Shown in pieces: positions 31,761-39,311 of a stretch of DNA of 40,425 nucleotides. The first letter of the stretch is position 1, and each line of letters opens with the position of its first letter. The notes below the pieces were generated by a model. It was not told the origin of the DNA and searched no databases. It saw nothing but the letters and a program-made list of their open reading frames with translations. Source of the DNA: Methylobacterium oxalidis (GTDB lineage Bacteria; Pseudomonadota; Alphaproteobacteria; Rhizobiales; Beijerinckiaceae); contig NZ_BJZU01000096.1 of assembly GCF_007992195.1 (NCBI RefSeq), positions 1 to 40,425 on the forward strand, written 5' to 3'. The translations under genes and the position numbers were made by a program.

Positions 31761-33433
31761 GCCCGGCGGCGCGCGGCGAGCGCGCACAGGAGCGCGCCGG
31801 CGAGCATCAGGGCGAAGGGAGCGTCGCCGAGCCGGGCGTAGAGGGTGCGGCCGGGAACCGGCGCAGGAAGGTCCGCGTCGAGGATGTCCTCGCGGTCGAG
31901 CGGCAGGCTCGCGGTGGTGCGGCCGTAGGCGTCGATGACGGCCGAGATGCCGGTGTTGGCGTCGCGCACCAGGGGCAATCCCTCTTCGACGGCGCGCAGC
32001 CGCGCCTGGGCGAGGTGCTGGCGCGGGCCCGGCGTGTCGCCGAACCAGGCGTCGTTGGTGACGTTCAGGATCAGGCCCGGTGCGGTCCCCGCGGCCCCGG
32101 TCGGGTCTGCGGGCACGATCGCGCCCGGGAAGATCGCCTCGTAGCAGATCGTGGCGGCGGCCGGCGGCAGGCCGGGGATGGTGAGGATGCGCTGGCCCGC
32201 CGCGCTGCCCGCCGAGAAGCCGCCCGGAATCGACACGAACTGGCGCAGGCCGAGCGCCCGCAGGGCCGCGTCGAGCGGGCCCGGCAGGTACTCGCCGAAG
32301 GGGACGAGATGAACCTTGTCGTAGGTGTCGGTGATGCGGCCGGGCGCCTCGATCGTCATGATGGCGTTGAAGAAGCGCAGGCGCTCGCCGGGCAGCGGCT
32401 CCTCGGCCCGGGCGGCGCCGGTGACGAGGCGCGCGCCCGGCGGCAGGCCGCCGCCGACCTTGGCCAGTGAGGCGGGGTCGCGCTGGATCAGGAACGGAAA
32501 GGCGGATTCCGGCCAGATGACGTGGGTCGGCGGCGCGCCGCCGGCCTCCGGCGGGCGCTGGCTCAGCTCCACGTAGCGGTCGACGATGTCCTCCCGGTTC
32601 TCGGGGCGGAACTTCGCGTCCTGGGGCAGGTTCGGCTGCACCAGCCGCAGGCGCACGCCCGCCACCGTCGCGGAGGCGCCCGGAGGCACGCGCTCGGCGC
32701 CCCAGAGGGCGAGCGCGGCGAGGGTGATGGCGGCCGCCGCGCTCGGGCCGTAGCGCCCGCGCGGATGCGTGCCGGTGGCCAGCGTCGCCGGGGCGGCGCA
32801 GATCAGGACGGCGAGGAGCGTCAGGCCGTAGAGCCCGATGAAGGCCGCCGCCTGCATCAGCCAGAGGTTCTGGCCGAGCGCCATCCCGAGCGTGTTCCAG
32901 GGGAAGCCGGTGAAGAGGTGGCCCCGCAGCCATTCGGCGCCGGCGAGGCCGAAGGCGAGGGCGGCGATCCGCCCGGCACCCCGCGACCAGGCGAGGCGGG
33001 CCGCCGCGAACCCGGCGCCGTAGAAGAGGGCGAGCACCGCGGGCAGGCCGACGACGCCGAGGGGCAGCGCCCAGGCGAACTCGTCGGCCTCCACGAGGAA
33101 GGCCGAGCCGAGCCACCACAATCCGGCCGTCAGGTAGCCGAAGCCCCAGGCCCAGCCGACGATGAAGCAGGCCGGAAGCGCCCGGACGAGGCCGGTCCGG
33201 CCTTCGGCGGCCCCGTCCGTCAGCCACACCGCGAGGGTCAGGGAGACGACGAGGGCGGGCAGCACACCGAAGGGCGGCATGGCGAGCGCGCCGAGCGCGC
33301 CTGCGAGGAACGCGGCGGCGAGCCGGCGCCAGCCCCGGGACAGGGCGAGCCGGCGGCTCGGCGCGGCGAAGGGGCCGCCCGCGTGGTCGCGCGCGGGCAG
33401 GTCCGCCCGGAGATACGCCTCGCCTGCGGTCAC
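31757..33433 (-). CDS. lnt: Apolipoprotein N-acyltransferase
   Basis: A 558-residue inner-membrane enzyme that adds the third acyl chain to the N-terminal cysteine of lipoproteins. The N-terminal part has about six membrane helices (RLAAAFLAGALGALAMPPFG, AWGFGYLTAGLWWLG and others). The C-terminal nitrilase-type domain holds the triad Glu309 (WPESAFPF), Lys373 (YDKVHLVPFGEYLPG) and Cys430 (TICYEAIFP). The length is at the upper end for the family. The start is GTG at 33433, overlapping the corC stop by four bases; the end overlaps the MFS gene. It is operonic with corC, ybeY, phoH and miaB. Confidence 0.97.
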   Translation of the reverse strand: MTAGEAYLRADLPARDHAGGPFAAPSRRLALSRGWRRLAAAFLAGALGALAMPPFGVLPALVVSLTLAVWLTDGAAEGRTGLVRALPACFIVGWAWGFGYLTAGLWWLGSAFLVEADEFAWALPLGVVGLPAVLALFYGAGFAAARLAWSRGAGRIAALAFGLAGAEWLRGHLFTGFPWNTLGMALGQNLWLMQAAAFIGLYGLTLLAVLICAAPATLATGTHPRGRYGPSAAAAITLAALALWGAERVPPGASATVAGVRLRLVQPNLPQDAKFRPENREDIVDRYVELSQRPPEAGGAPPTHVIWPESAFPFLIQRDPASLAKVGGGLPPGARLVTGAARAEEPLPGERLRFFNAIMTIEAPGRITDTYDKVHLVPFGEYLPGPLDAALRALGLRQFVSIPGGFSAGSAAGQRILTIPGLPPAAATICYEAIFPGAIVPADPTGAAGTAPGLILNVTNDAWFGDTPGPRQHLAQARLRAVEEGLPLVRDANTGISAVIDAYGRTTASLPLDREDILDADLPAPVPGRTLYARLGDAPFALMLAGALLCALAARRRA

Positions 33434-34554
33434 GTGCCGTGGGTCTCGACGCTCGGCGCGGGTTTGGGCGGCGGCAGGGCGAGGGGCACCACCGCCTCGA
33501 TCTTGGCCGGCCCGCGCTGGAAGCGCAGGCGTTTCAGGCGGCGCGGGTCGGCGTCGAGCACCTCGAACTCGAGGTCGCCCGGCCCGGCGATCAGCTCGCC
33601 GCGGGAGGGCACCCGGCCGGCCAGCGTCACGATCATGCCGCCGATCGTGTCGATCTCCTCCGCCATCTCGCCGACGGCGGCGACGAGGTCGACGCCAGTC
33701 GCTTCCGAGACCTCGGCGAGGCCGGCGCGCGCGTCGGCCACGAACACCTCGGCCTCGCCGTCGAGGCGCTGCACGAGGCGGCCCTCCGTCACGTCGTGCT
33801 CGTCCTCGATGTCGCCGACGACCATCTCGATCAGGTCCTCGATCGAGATCAGGCCGTCCGTGCCGCCATACTCGTCGATGACGAGGGCCATGTGGGTGCG
33901 GGTCGCCTGCATCCGCACGAGCAGGTCGATGGCCGGCATGGAGGGGGGCACGAACAGGACCGGCCGCTGGATGCGCGTCGCCGCGAGGGTGGCGGAGAGG
34001 TCCACATGGGCGAGGTTGAGCGAGCGGAGCGATCGCGCGCCGTTGCCCCGGCGGGAACGGGCGGCGGGCTTCTCCTCGTCGCCCGCGACCTCTGGCGCGG
34101 CGGCAACGGCGGCGCGGCGCGCCCCGGCCTCGGCGCGGGCGGCGATGTGGTCGACGAAGTCGCGGATGTGGACCATGCCGCGGGGATCGTCGAGCGTCTC
34201 GCCGTAGACGGGCAGCCGCGAGTGGCCGGCGGTGCGGAACAGCTTGAGCAGGTCCCCGAGGCTGGTGTCGATCGAGACCGCGACGATGTCAGCCCGGGGG
34301 ATCATCACGTCGTCGACCCGCACCTTGTGCAGGCCGAGCACGTTCTTGAGCATCGCCCGCTCCAGCGGCGAGAAGGCGTTCTCGCCGTTGTCGGGCTCGG
34401 AGAGGGCGCCCTCGATGTCGTCGCGCAGGGAGTCGCGCGGCTTCAGGTGGAGGGCCTGCAGCAGGCGGTCGTACCAGGGCTCGCGGGCACTGGCCTCACC
34501 GTCCGCGGAGGGGAGCGCGGCCTGGGCCGCGCCGCGACTTCGATCGTTCGTCAT
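33430..34554 (-). CDS. corC: CorC/HlyC-family CBS-domain protein
   Basis: A 374-residue protein without membrane helices. Its centre is a CBS pair (MIPRADIVAVSIDTSLGDLLKLFRTAGHSRLPVYGE and PAIDLLVRMQATRTHMALVIDEYGGTDGLISIEDLIEM). The C-terminus is the CorC_HlyC small domain (DTIGGMIVTLAGRVPSRGELI). An N-terminal extension is acidic and variable, with a further charged insert between the CBS repeats. Family members are linked to magnesium/cobalt efflux in Salmonella and were once misnamed hemolysins. It is conserved between ybeY and lnt in alphaproteobacteria, as here. The start is ATG at 34554. Confidence 0.92.
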   Translation of the reverse strand: MTNDRSRGAAQAALPSADGEASAREPWYDRLLQALHLKPRDSLRDDIEGALSEPDNGENAFSPLERAMLKNVLGLHKVRVDDVMIPRADIVAVSIDTSLGDLLKLFRTAGHSRLPVYGETLDDPRGMVHIRDFVDHIAARAEAGARRAAVAAAPEVAGDEEKPAARSRRGNGARSLRSLNLAHVDLSATLAATRIQRPVLFVPPSMPAIDLLVRMQATRTHMALVIDEYGGTDGLISIEDLIEMVVGDIEDEHDVTEGRLVQRLDGEAEVFVADARAGLAEVSEATGVDLVAAVGEMAEEIDTIGGMIVTLAGRVPSRGELIAGPGDLEFEVLDADPRRLKRLRFQRGPAKIEAVVPLALPPPKPAPSVETHGT

Positions 34555-34590
34555 GTCTCTCGGGTCTGGGATGATCGCCGGGCGGACCGC

Positions 34591-35073
34591 TCAGTCGGCG
34601 TAGGGGTCGGGCACGCCGAGGGTGCGCAGGGCCGCCACTTCGAGGGCTTCCATCGCCTCGGCCTCGGCCTCGCCGGTCTCGTGATCCTGGCCGAGAAGAT
34701 GGAGCGTGCCATGAACCAGCAGGTGGACCAGATGATCGGCGAGCGGCTTCGACTGCTCGGCACTCTCGCGCAGCATCGTGTCATACGCAAGGACGACGTC
34801 GCCGAGCGGCGCCGGCACACCGGCCGGGGCGGGCTGCGGCGTCGCCGGGAAGGACAGGACGTTGGTCGGCTTGTCCTTGCCGCGCCAGGTGCGATTGAGG
34901 TCCTGCACGGCCGCATCGTCGGTCAGAAGCACGCTGATCTCGACCGGGCCGCCCGGCGCCTCCGGCGCCGCCGCGAACCCCGCCTCGACGGCGCGAATCA
35001 CCAGCGCCTCGAGATCGGGCGCGACGCCTTCCCAGCGCGGGTCCTCCACAGCGACGTCGATGTCGAGCGGCAT
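34591..35073 (-). CDS. ybeY: rRNA maturation endoribonuclease YbeY
   Basis: A 160-residue metalloenzyme needed for 16S rRNA 3' end maturation and ribosome quality control. The zinc-binding signature HxxxHxxxxxH is visible as HLLVHGTLHLLGQDH, preceded by a DDAAVQDLNRTWRGKDKPTN-type segment and NVLSFP, the usual family core. ATG at 35073 lies two bases from the phoH stop, so the two genes are coupled. Confidence 0.96.
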   Translation of the reverse strand: MPLDIDVAVEDPRWEGVAPDLEALVIRAVEAGFAAAPEAPGGPVEISVLLTDDAAVQDLNRTWRGKDKPTNVLSFPATPQPAPAGVPAPLGDVVLAYDTMLRESAEQSKPLADHLVHLLVHGTLHLLGQDHETGEAEAEAMEALEVAALRTLGVPDPYAD

Positions 35074-35075
35074 GG

Positions 35076-36185
35076 TCAGGCGAGCGGCCGGCGGCGCGGA
35101 TTGGGGTTGCGGTCGGCCTCCGCCTCGCCGTGGGCGGCGCGCTCGTAGGCCGTGACGATGCGGCGGACGAGGTCGTGGCGGACCACGTCCACGTCCTTGA
35201 AGGTGACGCGGCCGATTCCCTCGACGCCGTCGAGGATGCTCACCGCCTCGACGAGACCGGATCTCTGCCCCGGCGGCAGATCAATCTGGCTCGGATCACC
35301 GGTGACGATCATGCGCGAGTTCTCGCCGAGCCGGGTCAGGAACATTTTCATCTGCATCGAGGTCGTGTTCTGCGCCTCGTCGAGGAGCACCACAGCGTTC
35401 GTCAGGGTCCGCCCGCGCATGAAGGCCAGCGGCGCGATCTCGATCTGGCCGGTCTGCAGGCCGCGGTCGACGTGGCGCGCCTCCATGAAGTCGTAGAGGG
35501 CGTCGTAGATCGGGCGCAGGTACGGATCGACCTTCTCGCGCATGTCGCCGGGCAGGAACCCGAGCCGCTCGCCGGCCTCGACCGCGGGCCGCGACAGGAT
35601 CAGGCGCTCGACGTGGCCCTGCTCCAGGAGCGAGACCGCGTAGCCCACCGCGAGCCACGTCTTGCCGGTGCCGGCGGGCCCCTCCGCGAAGACGAGTTCG
35701 TTGCCCCGCAAAGCCTTGATGTAGGCGTCCTGGGCGGCGTTGCGGGCGCGCACGGCCCCGCGGCGGCGGGTGGCGATCTGGTCGAATTGCGGCCGGTCGG
35801 CCTCCGCGGCGATCTCGGCCGAGGGGAAGAGGTTGCCCTGAACCGTCGTCTCTTGGATCGCGCCGTCGACGTCGCCGAGCGTGAGCGCGGTACCGGCACC
35901 CTGGACGCGGGCGTAGAGCCGCTCGAAGACGCGGCGGGCCTTCTCGGCGGCATCGGGCGCGCCCTTCACCACGAGATGGTTGCCGAGCGCCGTCGCCGTC
36001 ACCCCGAGGCGGCGCTCGATGTGGGCGACGTTCTGGTCGTACTGGCCGAAGACGAGGCTCGCGAGGCGGTTGTCGTCGAAGGTGAGCGACACCTCGACCG
36101 TCTCCATGATCTCGCCGGGCCGGGAGGCGGGGCCGCGCCCGCGCAAGGCGCCCCCGCGGCCGGAGGCTCCGTCAACTGGGCTCAC
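35076..36185 (-). CDS. PhoH family ATPase
   Basis: A 369-residue protein with a KH-like N-terminal segment (RLGVTATALGNHLVVKGAPDAAEKARRVFERLY), then a PhoH ATPase core. Walker A is FAEGPAGTGKTWLAVG, Walker B is AVVLLDEAQNTTSMQMKMFLTRLG, and the VTGDPSQIDLP sensor follows. In most proteobacteria this gene (ybeZ type) sits directly before ybeY and works with it in rRNA processing. The start is GTG at 36185, chosen because AAGGA lies seven bases upstream; ATG at 36107 (METVEVSLTF) is the alternative and would drop a Gly/Arg-rich leader of 26 residues. The gap to miaB is 25 bases. Confidence 0.95.
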   Translation of the reverse strand: MSPVDGASGRGGALRGRGPASRPGEIMETVEVSLTFDDNRLASLVFGQYDQNVAHIERRLGVTATALGNHLVVKGAPDAAEKARRVFERLYARVQGAGTALTLGDVDGAIQETTVQGNLFPSAEIAAEADRPQFDQIATRRRGAVRARNAAQDAYIKALRGNELVFAEGPAGTGKTWLAVGYAVSLLEQGHVERLILSRPAVEAGERLGFLPGDMREKVDPYLRPIYDALYDFMEARHVDRGLQTGQIEIAPLAFMRGRTLTNAVVLLDEAQNTTSMQMKMFLTRLGENSRMIVTGDPSQIDLPPGQRSGLVEAVSILDGVEGIGRVTFKDVDVVRHDLVRRIVTAYERAAHGEAEADRNPNPRRRPLA

Positions 36186-36210
36186 GCGGGTGTCCTTCTG
36201 ATCGCGGGTC

Positions 36211-37548
36211 TCAAGCGGCGGCCTTCTCCGGCAGCCTCTCGCCGAACAGGCTGTTGGCGCCGGCCTCCACGATGCGAACGGGCAGGAGCGTGCCGATGCT
36301 CGCCTCCGGCGCGTCGACCTGCACGGCGAGCATGTGGGGCGTCTTGCCGGCGACCTGGCCCGGGTGCCGCCCGGCCTTCTCCACCAGGATCTCGGTGGCT
36401 TGGCCGACGGCCGCGTTCTGGTAGGCGTGGCGCTGCCGGTCGAGCAGCGTCTGCAGGGCGGCGAGGCGCTCGCTCTTGACCGCTTCGGGGATCGCGTCGG
36501 GGCGCTCTGCCGCCGGGGTGCCGGGGCGCGGGCTGTACTTGAACGAGAAGGCGCTCTCGAAGCCGATATCGGCCACGAGGCGCATGGTCTCCTCGAACTC
36601 CGCGTCGGTCTCGCCCGGGAAGCCGACGATGAAGTCCGACGAGAGGGCGATGTCCGGGCGGGCCGCCCGGATGCGGTCGATCAGGCGGCGGTAGGTGTCG
36701 CCGGTGTGGCGGCGGTTCATGGCGGCGAGCACGCGGTCCGAGCCCGACTGCACCGGAAGGTGGAGGTAGGGCATCAGGGCCGGGATCTCGGCGTGCGCCC
36801 GGATCAGGTCCTCGCCCATGTCGTTCGGGTGGCTCGTCGTGTAGCGGATCCGCGCGATGCCGGGGATGGCGGCCACCGCCCCCATCAGGTCGGCGAGCGT
36901 CGCCGGCTCCCCGTCCGCGCCCGCGCCGTGATAGGCGTTCACGTTCTGGCCGATCAGCGTGACCTCGCGCACTCCGCCCTCGGCGAGCGCCCGCGCCTCG
37001 GCGAGCACGGCGGCGACCGGGCGCGAGACCTCGGCGCCGCGGGTGTAGGGCACCACGCAGAAGGCGCAGAACTTGTCGCAGCCCTCCTGCACGGTCAGGA
37101 AGGCCGAGACGCCCTTGTTCCGGCGAGCGGGCAGGTGGTCGAACTTGTCCTCGACCGGGAACTCGGTGTCGACGACGCGCTTGGCCCGCGACTGCTCCAA
37201 GAGCTCCGGCAGCCGGTGATAGCCCTGCGGGCCGACCACCACGTCGACGGCGGGCGCCCGGGACAGGATCTCGGCACCCTCGGCCTGGGCGACGCAGCCC
37301 GCCACGACGATGCGGGTGTCGCGCCCCTCCGCCCTTCGCTCGCCCTTGAGCACGCGCAGGCGGCCGAGCTCCGAGTAGACCTTCTCGGCGGCCTTCTCGC
37401 GGATGTGGCAGGTGTTGAGGACGACGACATCGGCGTCCTCGACGGAATCCGTCGCCGCGTAGCCCTGCTGCCCGAGCACGTCCGCCATGCGGGCGGCGTC
37501 GTAGGCATTCATCTGGCATCCGTAGGATCGGACGAAGGCTTTCTTCAA
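36211..37548 (-). CDS. miaB: tRNA-2-methylthio-N6-dimethylallyladenosine synthase
   Basis: A 445-residue radical SAM methylthiotransferase that modifies A37 of tRNAs reading UNN codons. The N-terminal cluster uses Cys11, Cys47 and Cys85 (SYGCQMN, LNTCHIRE, VAGCVAQ). The radical SAM motif is CDKFCAFC with Cys157, Cys161 and Cys164. The C-terminal TRAM domain is also present (EKAGRHPGQVAGKTPHMLAV). The start is TTG at 37548, which gives MKKAFVRSYGCQMN, the usual N-terminus; a longer frame to 37701 adds 51 Arg/Ala/Pro-rich residues with no similarity. It is the first gene of the operon running to the MFS transporter and is divergent from glsA. Confidence 0.95.
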   Translation of the reverse strand: MKKAFVRSYGCQMNAYDAARMADVLGQQGYAATDSVEDADVVVLNTCHIREKAAEKVYSELGRLRVLKGERRAEGRDTRIVVAGCVAQAEGAEILSRAPAVDVVVGPQGYHRLPELLEQSRAKRVVDTEFPVEDKFDHLPARRNKGVSAFLTVQEGCDKFCAFCVVPYTRGAEVSRPVAAVLAEARALAEGGVREVTLIGQNVNAYHGAGADGEPATLADLMGAVAAIPGIARIRYTTSHPNDMGEDLIRAHAEIPALMPYLHLPVQSGSDRVLAAMNRRHTGDTYRRLIDRIRAARPDIALSSDFIVGFPGETDAEFEETMRLVADIGFESAFSFKYSPRPGTPAAERPDAIPEAVKSERLAALQTLLDRQRHAYQNAAVGQATEILVEKAGRHPGQVAGKTPHMLAVQVDAPEASIGTLLPVRIVEAGANSLFGERLPEKAAA

Positions 37549-37741
37549 CGATTCGGGTCCCGGACGGCTGGCTCGCGGGCCCGTTCGCGCGTCGCGGGGC
37601 CCGGTCTCGATGATCGAGGGCGCGCGTCTACCACAGTTTTGGCCGGCCGTCGCGCGCCCGCGCGCTGGCGCCGCGCTTGCTAGGCGCCGGGGCCGGACCA
37701 TCCGAGAACGCCGGCATGGACGCCGTTATGAGAGGACATCC

Positions 37742-38671
37742 GTGACCGAGCTCGAACGCGCAGTCGAGGAGATCTGCGAGGAAATGCGGCAGCGGCCGGA
37801 CCGGGGGGAGGTCGCCACCTACATCCCGGAACTCGCCCGCGTCGACCCGCAGGCGTTCGGCCTCGTCGTCATCGACGCGGACGGCTCCGTGGCGGCCGGC
37901 GGGGACAGCGACGTCGCCTTCTCGATCCAGAGCATCTCGAAGGTGTTCACCCTGACGCTCGCCCTCGGCATGGTCGGCGACCGGCTGTGGCGGCGGGTCG
38001 GGCGCGAGCCCTCGGGCAGCCCGTTCAACTCGATCGTGCAACTCGAGCGCGAGCGCGGCATCCCGCGCAACCCCTTCATCAACGCCGGCGCCATCGCGGT
38101 GACGGACGTGATCCTGTCCGGTCACCAACCGCGCGAGGCACTCGGCGAGATCCTGCGCTTCATGCAGTTCGTGGCCGACGATCCCTCGATCGCGATCGAC
38201 GAGCGCGTGGCGGCCTCCGAGCAGCGCACCGGCTTCCGAAACAGCGCGCTCGCCAATTACATGAAGTCCTTCGGCGTCATCGAGAACCCGGTCGACTTCA
38301 CGCTCGGCGTCTACTTTCACCACTGCGCCATCGCGATGACCTGCCGGCAACTGGCGAAGGCCGGCCGCTTCCTCGCGCATTCCGGGCGCAACCCCGCGAC
38401 AGGCCACTTCGTGGTGCAGCCCGAGCGCGCGCGCCGCATCAACGCGGTGATGCTGACCTGCGGCCACTATGACGGCTCGGGCGAGTTCGCCTACCGCGTG
38501 GGCCTGCCGGGCAAGAGCGGGGTGGGCGGCGGGATCCTGGCGATCGCGCCCGGCAAGGCGTCGATCGCCGTCTGGTCGCCGGGGCTGGACGAGGCCGGCA
38601 ACTCCCATCTCGGACGCATCGCGCTGGAGGCGCTGACGAAGCGGATGGGCTGGTCGATCTTCGGGGTCTGA
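37742..38671 (+). CDS. glsA: Glutaminase
   Basis: A 309-residue serine-dependent beta-lactamase-like glutaminase that hydrolyses glutamine to glutamate and ammonia. The catalytic pair is Ser64 and Lys67 in FSIQSISKVF. NPFINAGAIAV, the SEQRTGFRN segment and SGVGGGILAI are conserved family stretches. The length matches family members (about 308). GTG at 37742 has AGAGGA five bases upstream. It is divergent from miaB and convergent with the small DUF2735 gene, so it sits next to the glutamine synthetase module and gives a possible glutamine turnover cycle. Confidence 0.96.
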   Translation: MTELERAVEEICEEMRQRPDRGEVATYIPELARVDPQAFGLVVIDADGSVAAGGDSDVAFSIQSISKVFTLTLALGMVGDRLWRRVGREPSGSPFNSIVQLERERGIPRNPFINAGAIAVTDVILSGHQPREALGEILRFMQFVADDPSIAIDERVAASEQRTGFRNSALANYMKSFGVIENPVDFTLGVYFHHCAIAMTCRQLAKAGRFLAHSGRNPATGHFVVQPERARRINAVMLTCGHYDGSGEFAYRVGLPGKSGVGGGILAIAPGKASIAVWSPGLDEAGNSHLGRIALEALTKRMGWSIFGV

Positions 38672-38684
38672 GCGGCGCCCGGAG

Positions 38685-38700
38685 CCTGACCTCGGTCAGG
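38685..38700. terminator. Short palindrome between convergent glsA and DUF2735 gene
   Basis: CCTGACC-TC-GGTCAGG is a perfect seven-base palindrome with a two-base gap. It overlaps the DUF2735 stop codon and ends the 24-base gap after glsA. A role in ending transcripts from both sides is possible; there is no T-tract, and the small gap may be too tight for a hairpin. Confidence 0.35.
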
Positions 38701-38884
38701 ACTTGCGGTTGCGCTCGGCCTCCTGGATCGCCGCCTCGTGGTACCAGGCCCCGGCACCCGTTTCGACCACCGGGCAGGAACCCGCGGCGCTCTTAGCGAG
38801 GTCCCGGTGCCAGCCGGCGGCCACGCGGGGGCGGACGGGAAACTGGTAGATCTTGGCCGTCTCGCGACGGGAACGGGTTGTCAT
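38696..38884 (-). CDS. DUF2735 small protein (GstI-like, possible glnII inhibitor)
   Basis: A 62-residue protein from ATG at 38884, with AGGGAGA about nine bases upstream. The sequence MTTRSRRETAKIYQFPVRP and the end GAWYHEAAIQEAERNRKS are typical of DUF2735. This small family occurs next to glnII in rhizobia. GstI, a 63-residue protein encoded divergently from glnII in Rhizobium leguminosarum, inhibits translation of glnII. The length, the divergent position and the family neighbourhood fit. Whether this protein inhibits glnII here is inferred. It is basic and has no membrane segment. Confidence 0.85.
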   Translation of the reverse strand: MTTRSRRETAKIYQFPVRPRVAAGWHRDLAKSAAGSCPVVETGAGAWYHEAAIQEAERNRKS

Positions 38885-38947
38885 CGGACCGTGTCTCCCT
38901 CTGACGCGACAACTTCGAGGCTCGGCTCCGGTTCAAGATAGCGAGGC

Positions 38948-38962
38948 TGCACAGCGCATGCA
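38948..38962. promoter_or_regulatory. TGC-N9-GCA motif, possible NtrC-related site
   Basis: TGCACAGCGCATGCA begins with the TGCAC half of the NtrC consensus TGCACC-N5-GGTGCA. The second half is not a good match and the spacing is two bases short. It lies about 64 bases upstream of the DUF2735 start, where repression of that gene could occur. This is a weak call. Confidence 0.25.
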
Positions 38963-39032
38963 CGCTCTGCATCCAATAAAATCAGCCTATGCCGGTAATT
39001 TGCGCAGTCGTGTTATTGCCAATCCGCGCAGC

Positions 39033-39049
39033 ATGCGCTCCTGGCGCAT
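39033..39049. promoter_or_regulatory. Perfect 6-5-6 palindrome, possible NtrC site
   Basis: ATGCGC-TCCTG-GCGCAT is a perfect inverted repeat with six-base arms and a five-base gap. The size equals the NtrC site (17 bases), but the arms differ from TGCACC/GGTGCA. It lies about 190 bases upstream of the predicted glnII start point, a normal distance for a sigma-54 enhancer. Confidence 0.35.
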
Positions 39050-39214
39050 TTTTGACCTGCTTCGGATTCGGGCAGATGCGCTGCCCAACGGGTCGGCGCT
39101 TCTCCTGATCCGCCTCAATTTTCCGCGGCGGAGGCTTCGTTAACGCTCGGGCGGGCAGAAGCTCCGATCGGATTCGAGGTCATGCCCGCCCTGAGGTGGG
39201 CGTGAACAGGCATC

Positions 39215-39231
39215 TGGCATCAATCCTGCTA
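39215..39231 (+). promoter_or_regulatory. Sigma-54 (RpoN) type promoter of glnII
   Basis: TGGCATCAATCCTGCTA keeps the GG (39216-39217) and GC (39228-39229) of the -24/-12 element with the required ten bases between them, and TGGCA matches the -24 box. Transcription would begin near 39241, about 70 bases before the glnII ATG. RpoN control with NtrC is the rule for rhizobial glnII. Confidence 0.65.
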
Positions 39232-39311
39232 ACGAGTGCCTCGGCCGGAGGCTGACGGACGTTCGTCAATTCGACGCAAGAAGCGACCGAGCACGCGACG
39301 AGAGATTTGAG

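Larger units (their letters stand above)
38885..39311. other. Divergent control region of the DUF2735 gene and glnII
   Basis: These 427 bases have no supported gene and are clearly AT-richer than their surroundings, especially 38960-39130. They hold two palindromes of TGC-GCA type (38948-38962 and 39033-39049) and a sigma-54-type promoter (39215-39231). The DUF2735 promoter must lie between its start at 38884 and the first palindrome. Confidence 0.7.

Noticed and set aside
38853..39143. 96-residue plus-strand frame in the glnII control region
   Set aside because: It overlaps the DUF2735 gene start on the other strand, lacks a ribosome binding site, and lies in AT-rich regulatory DNA.
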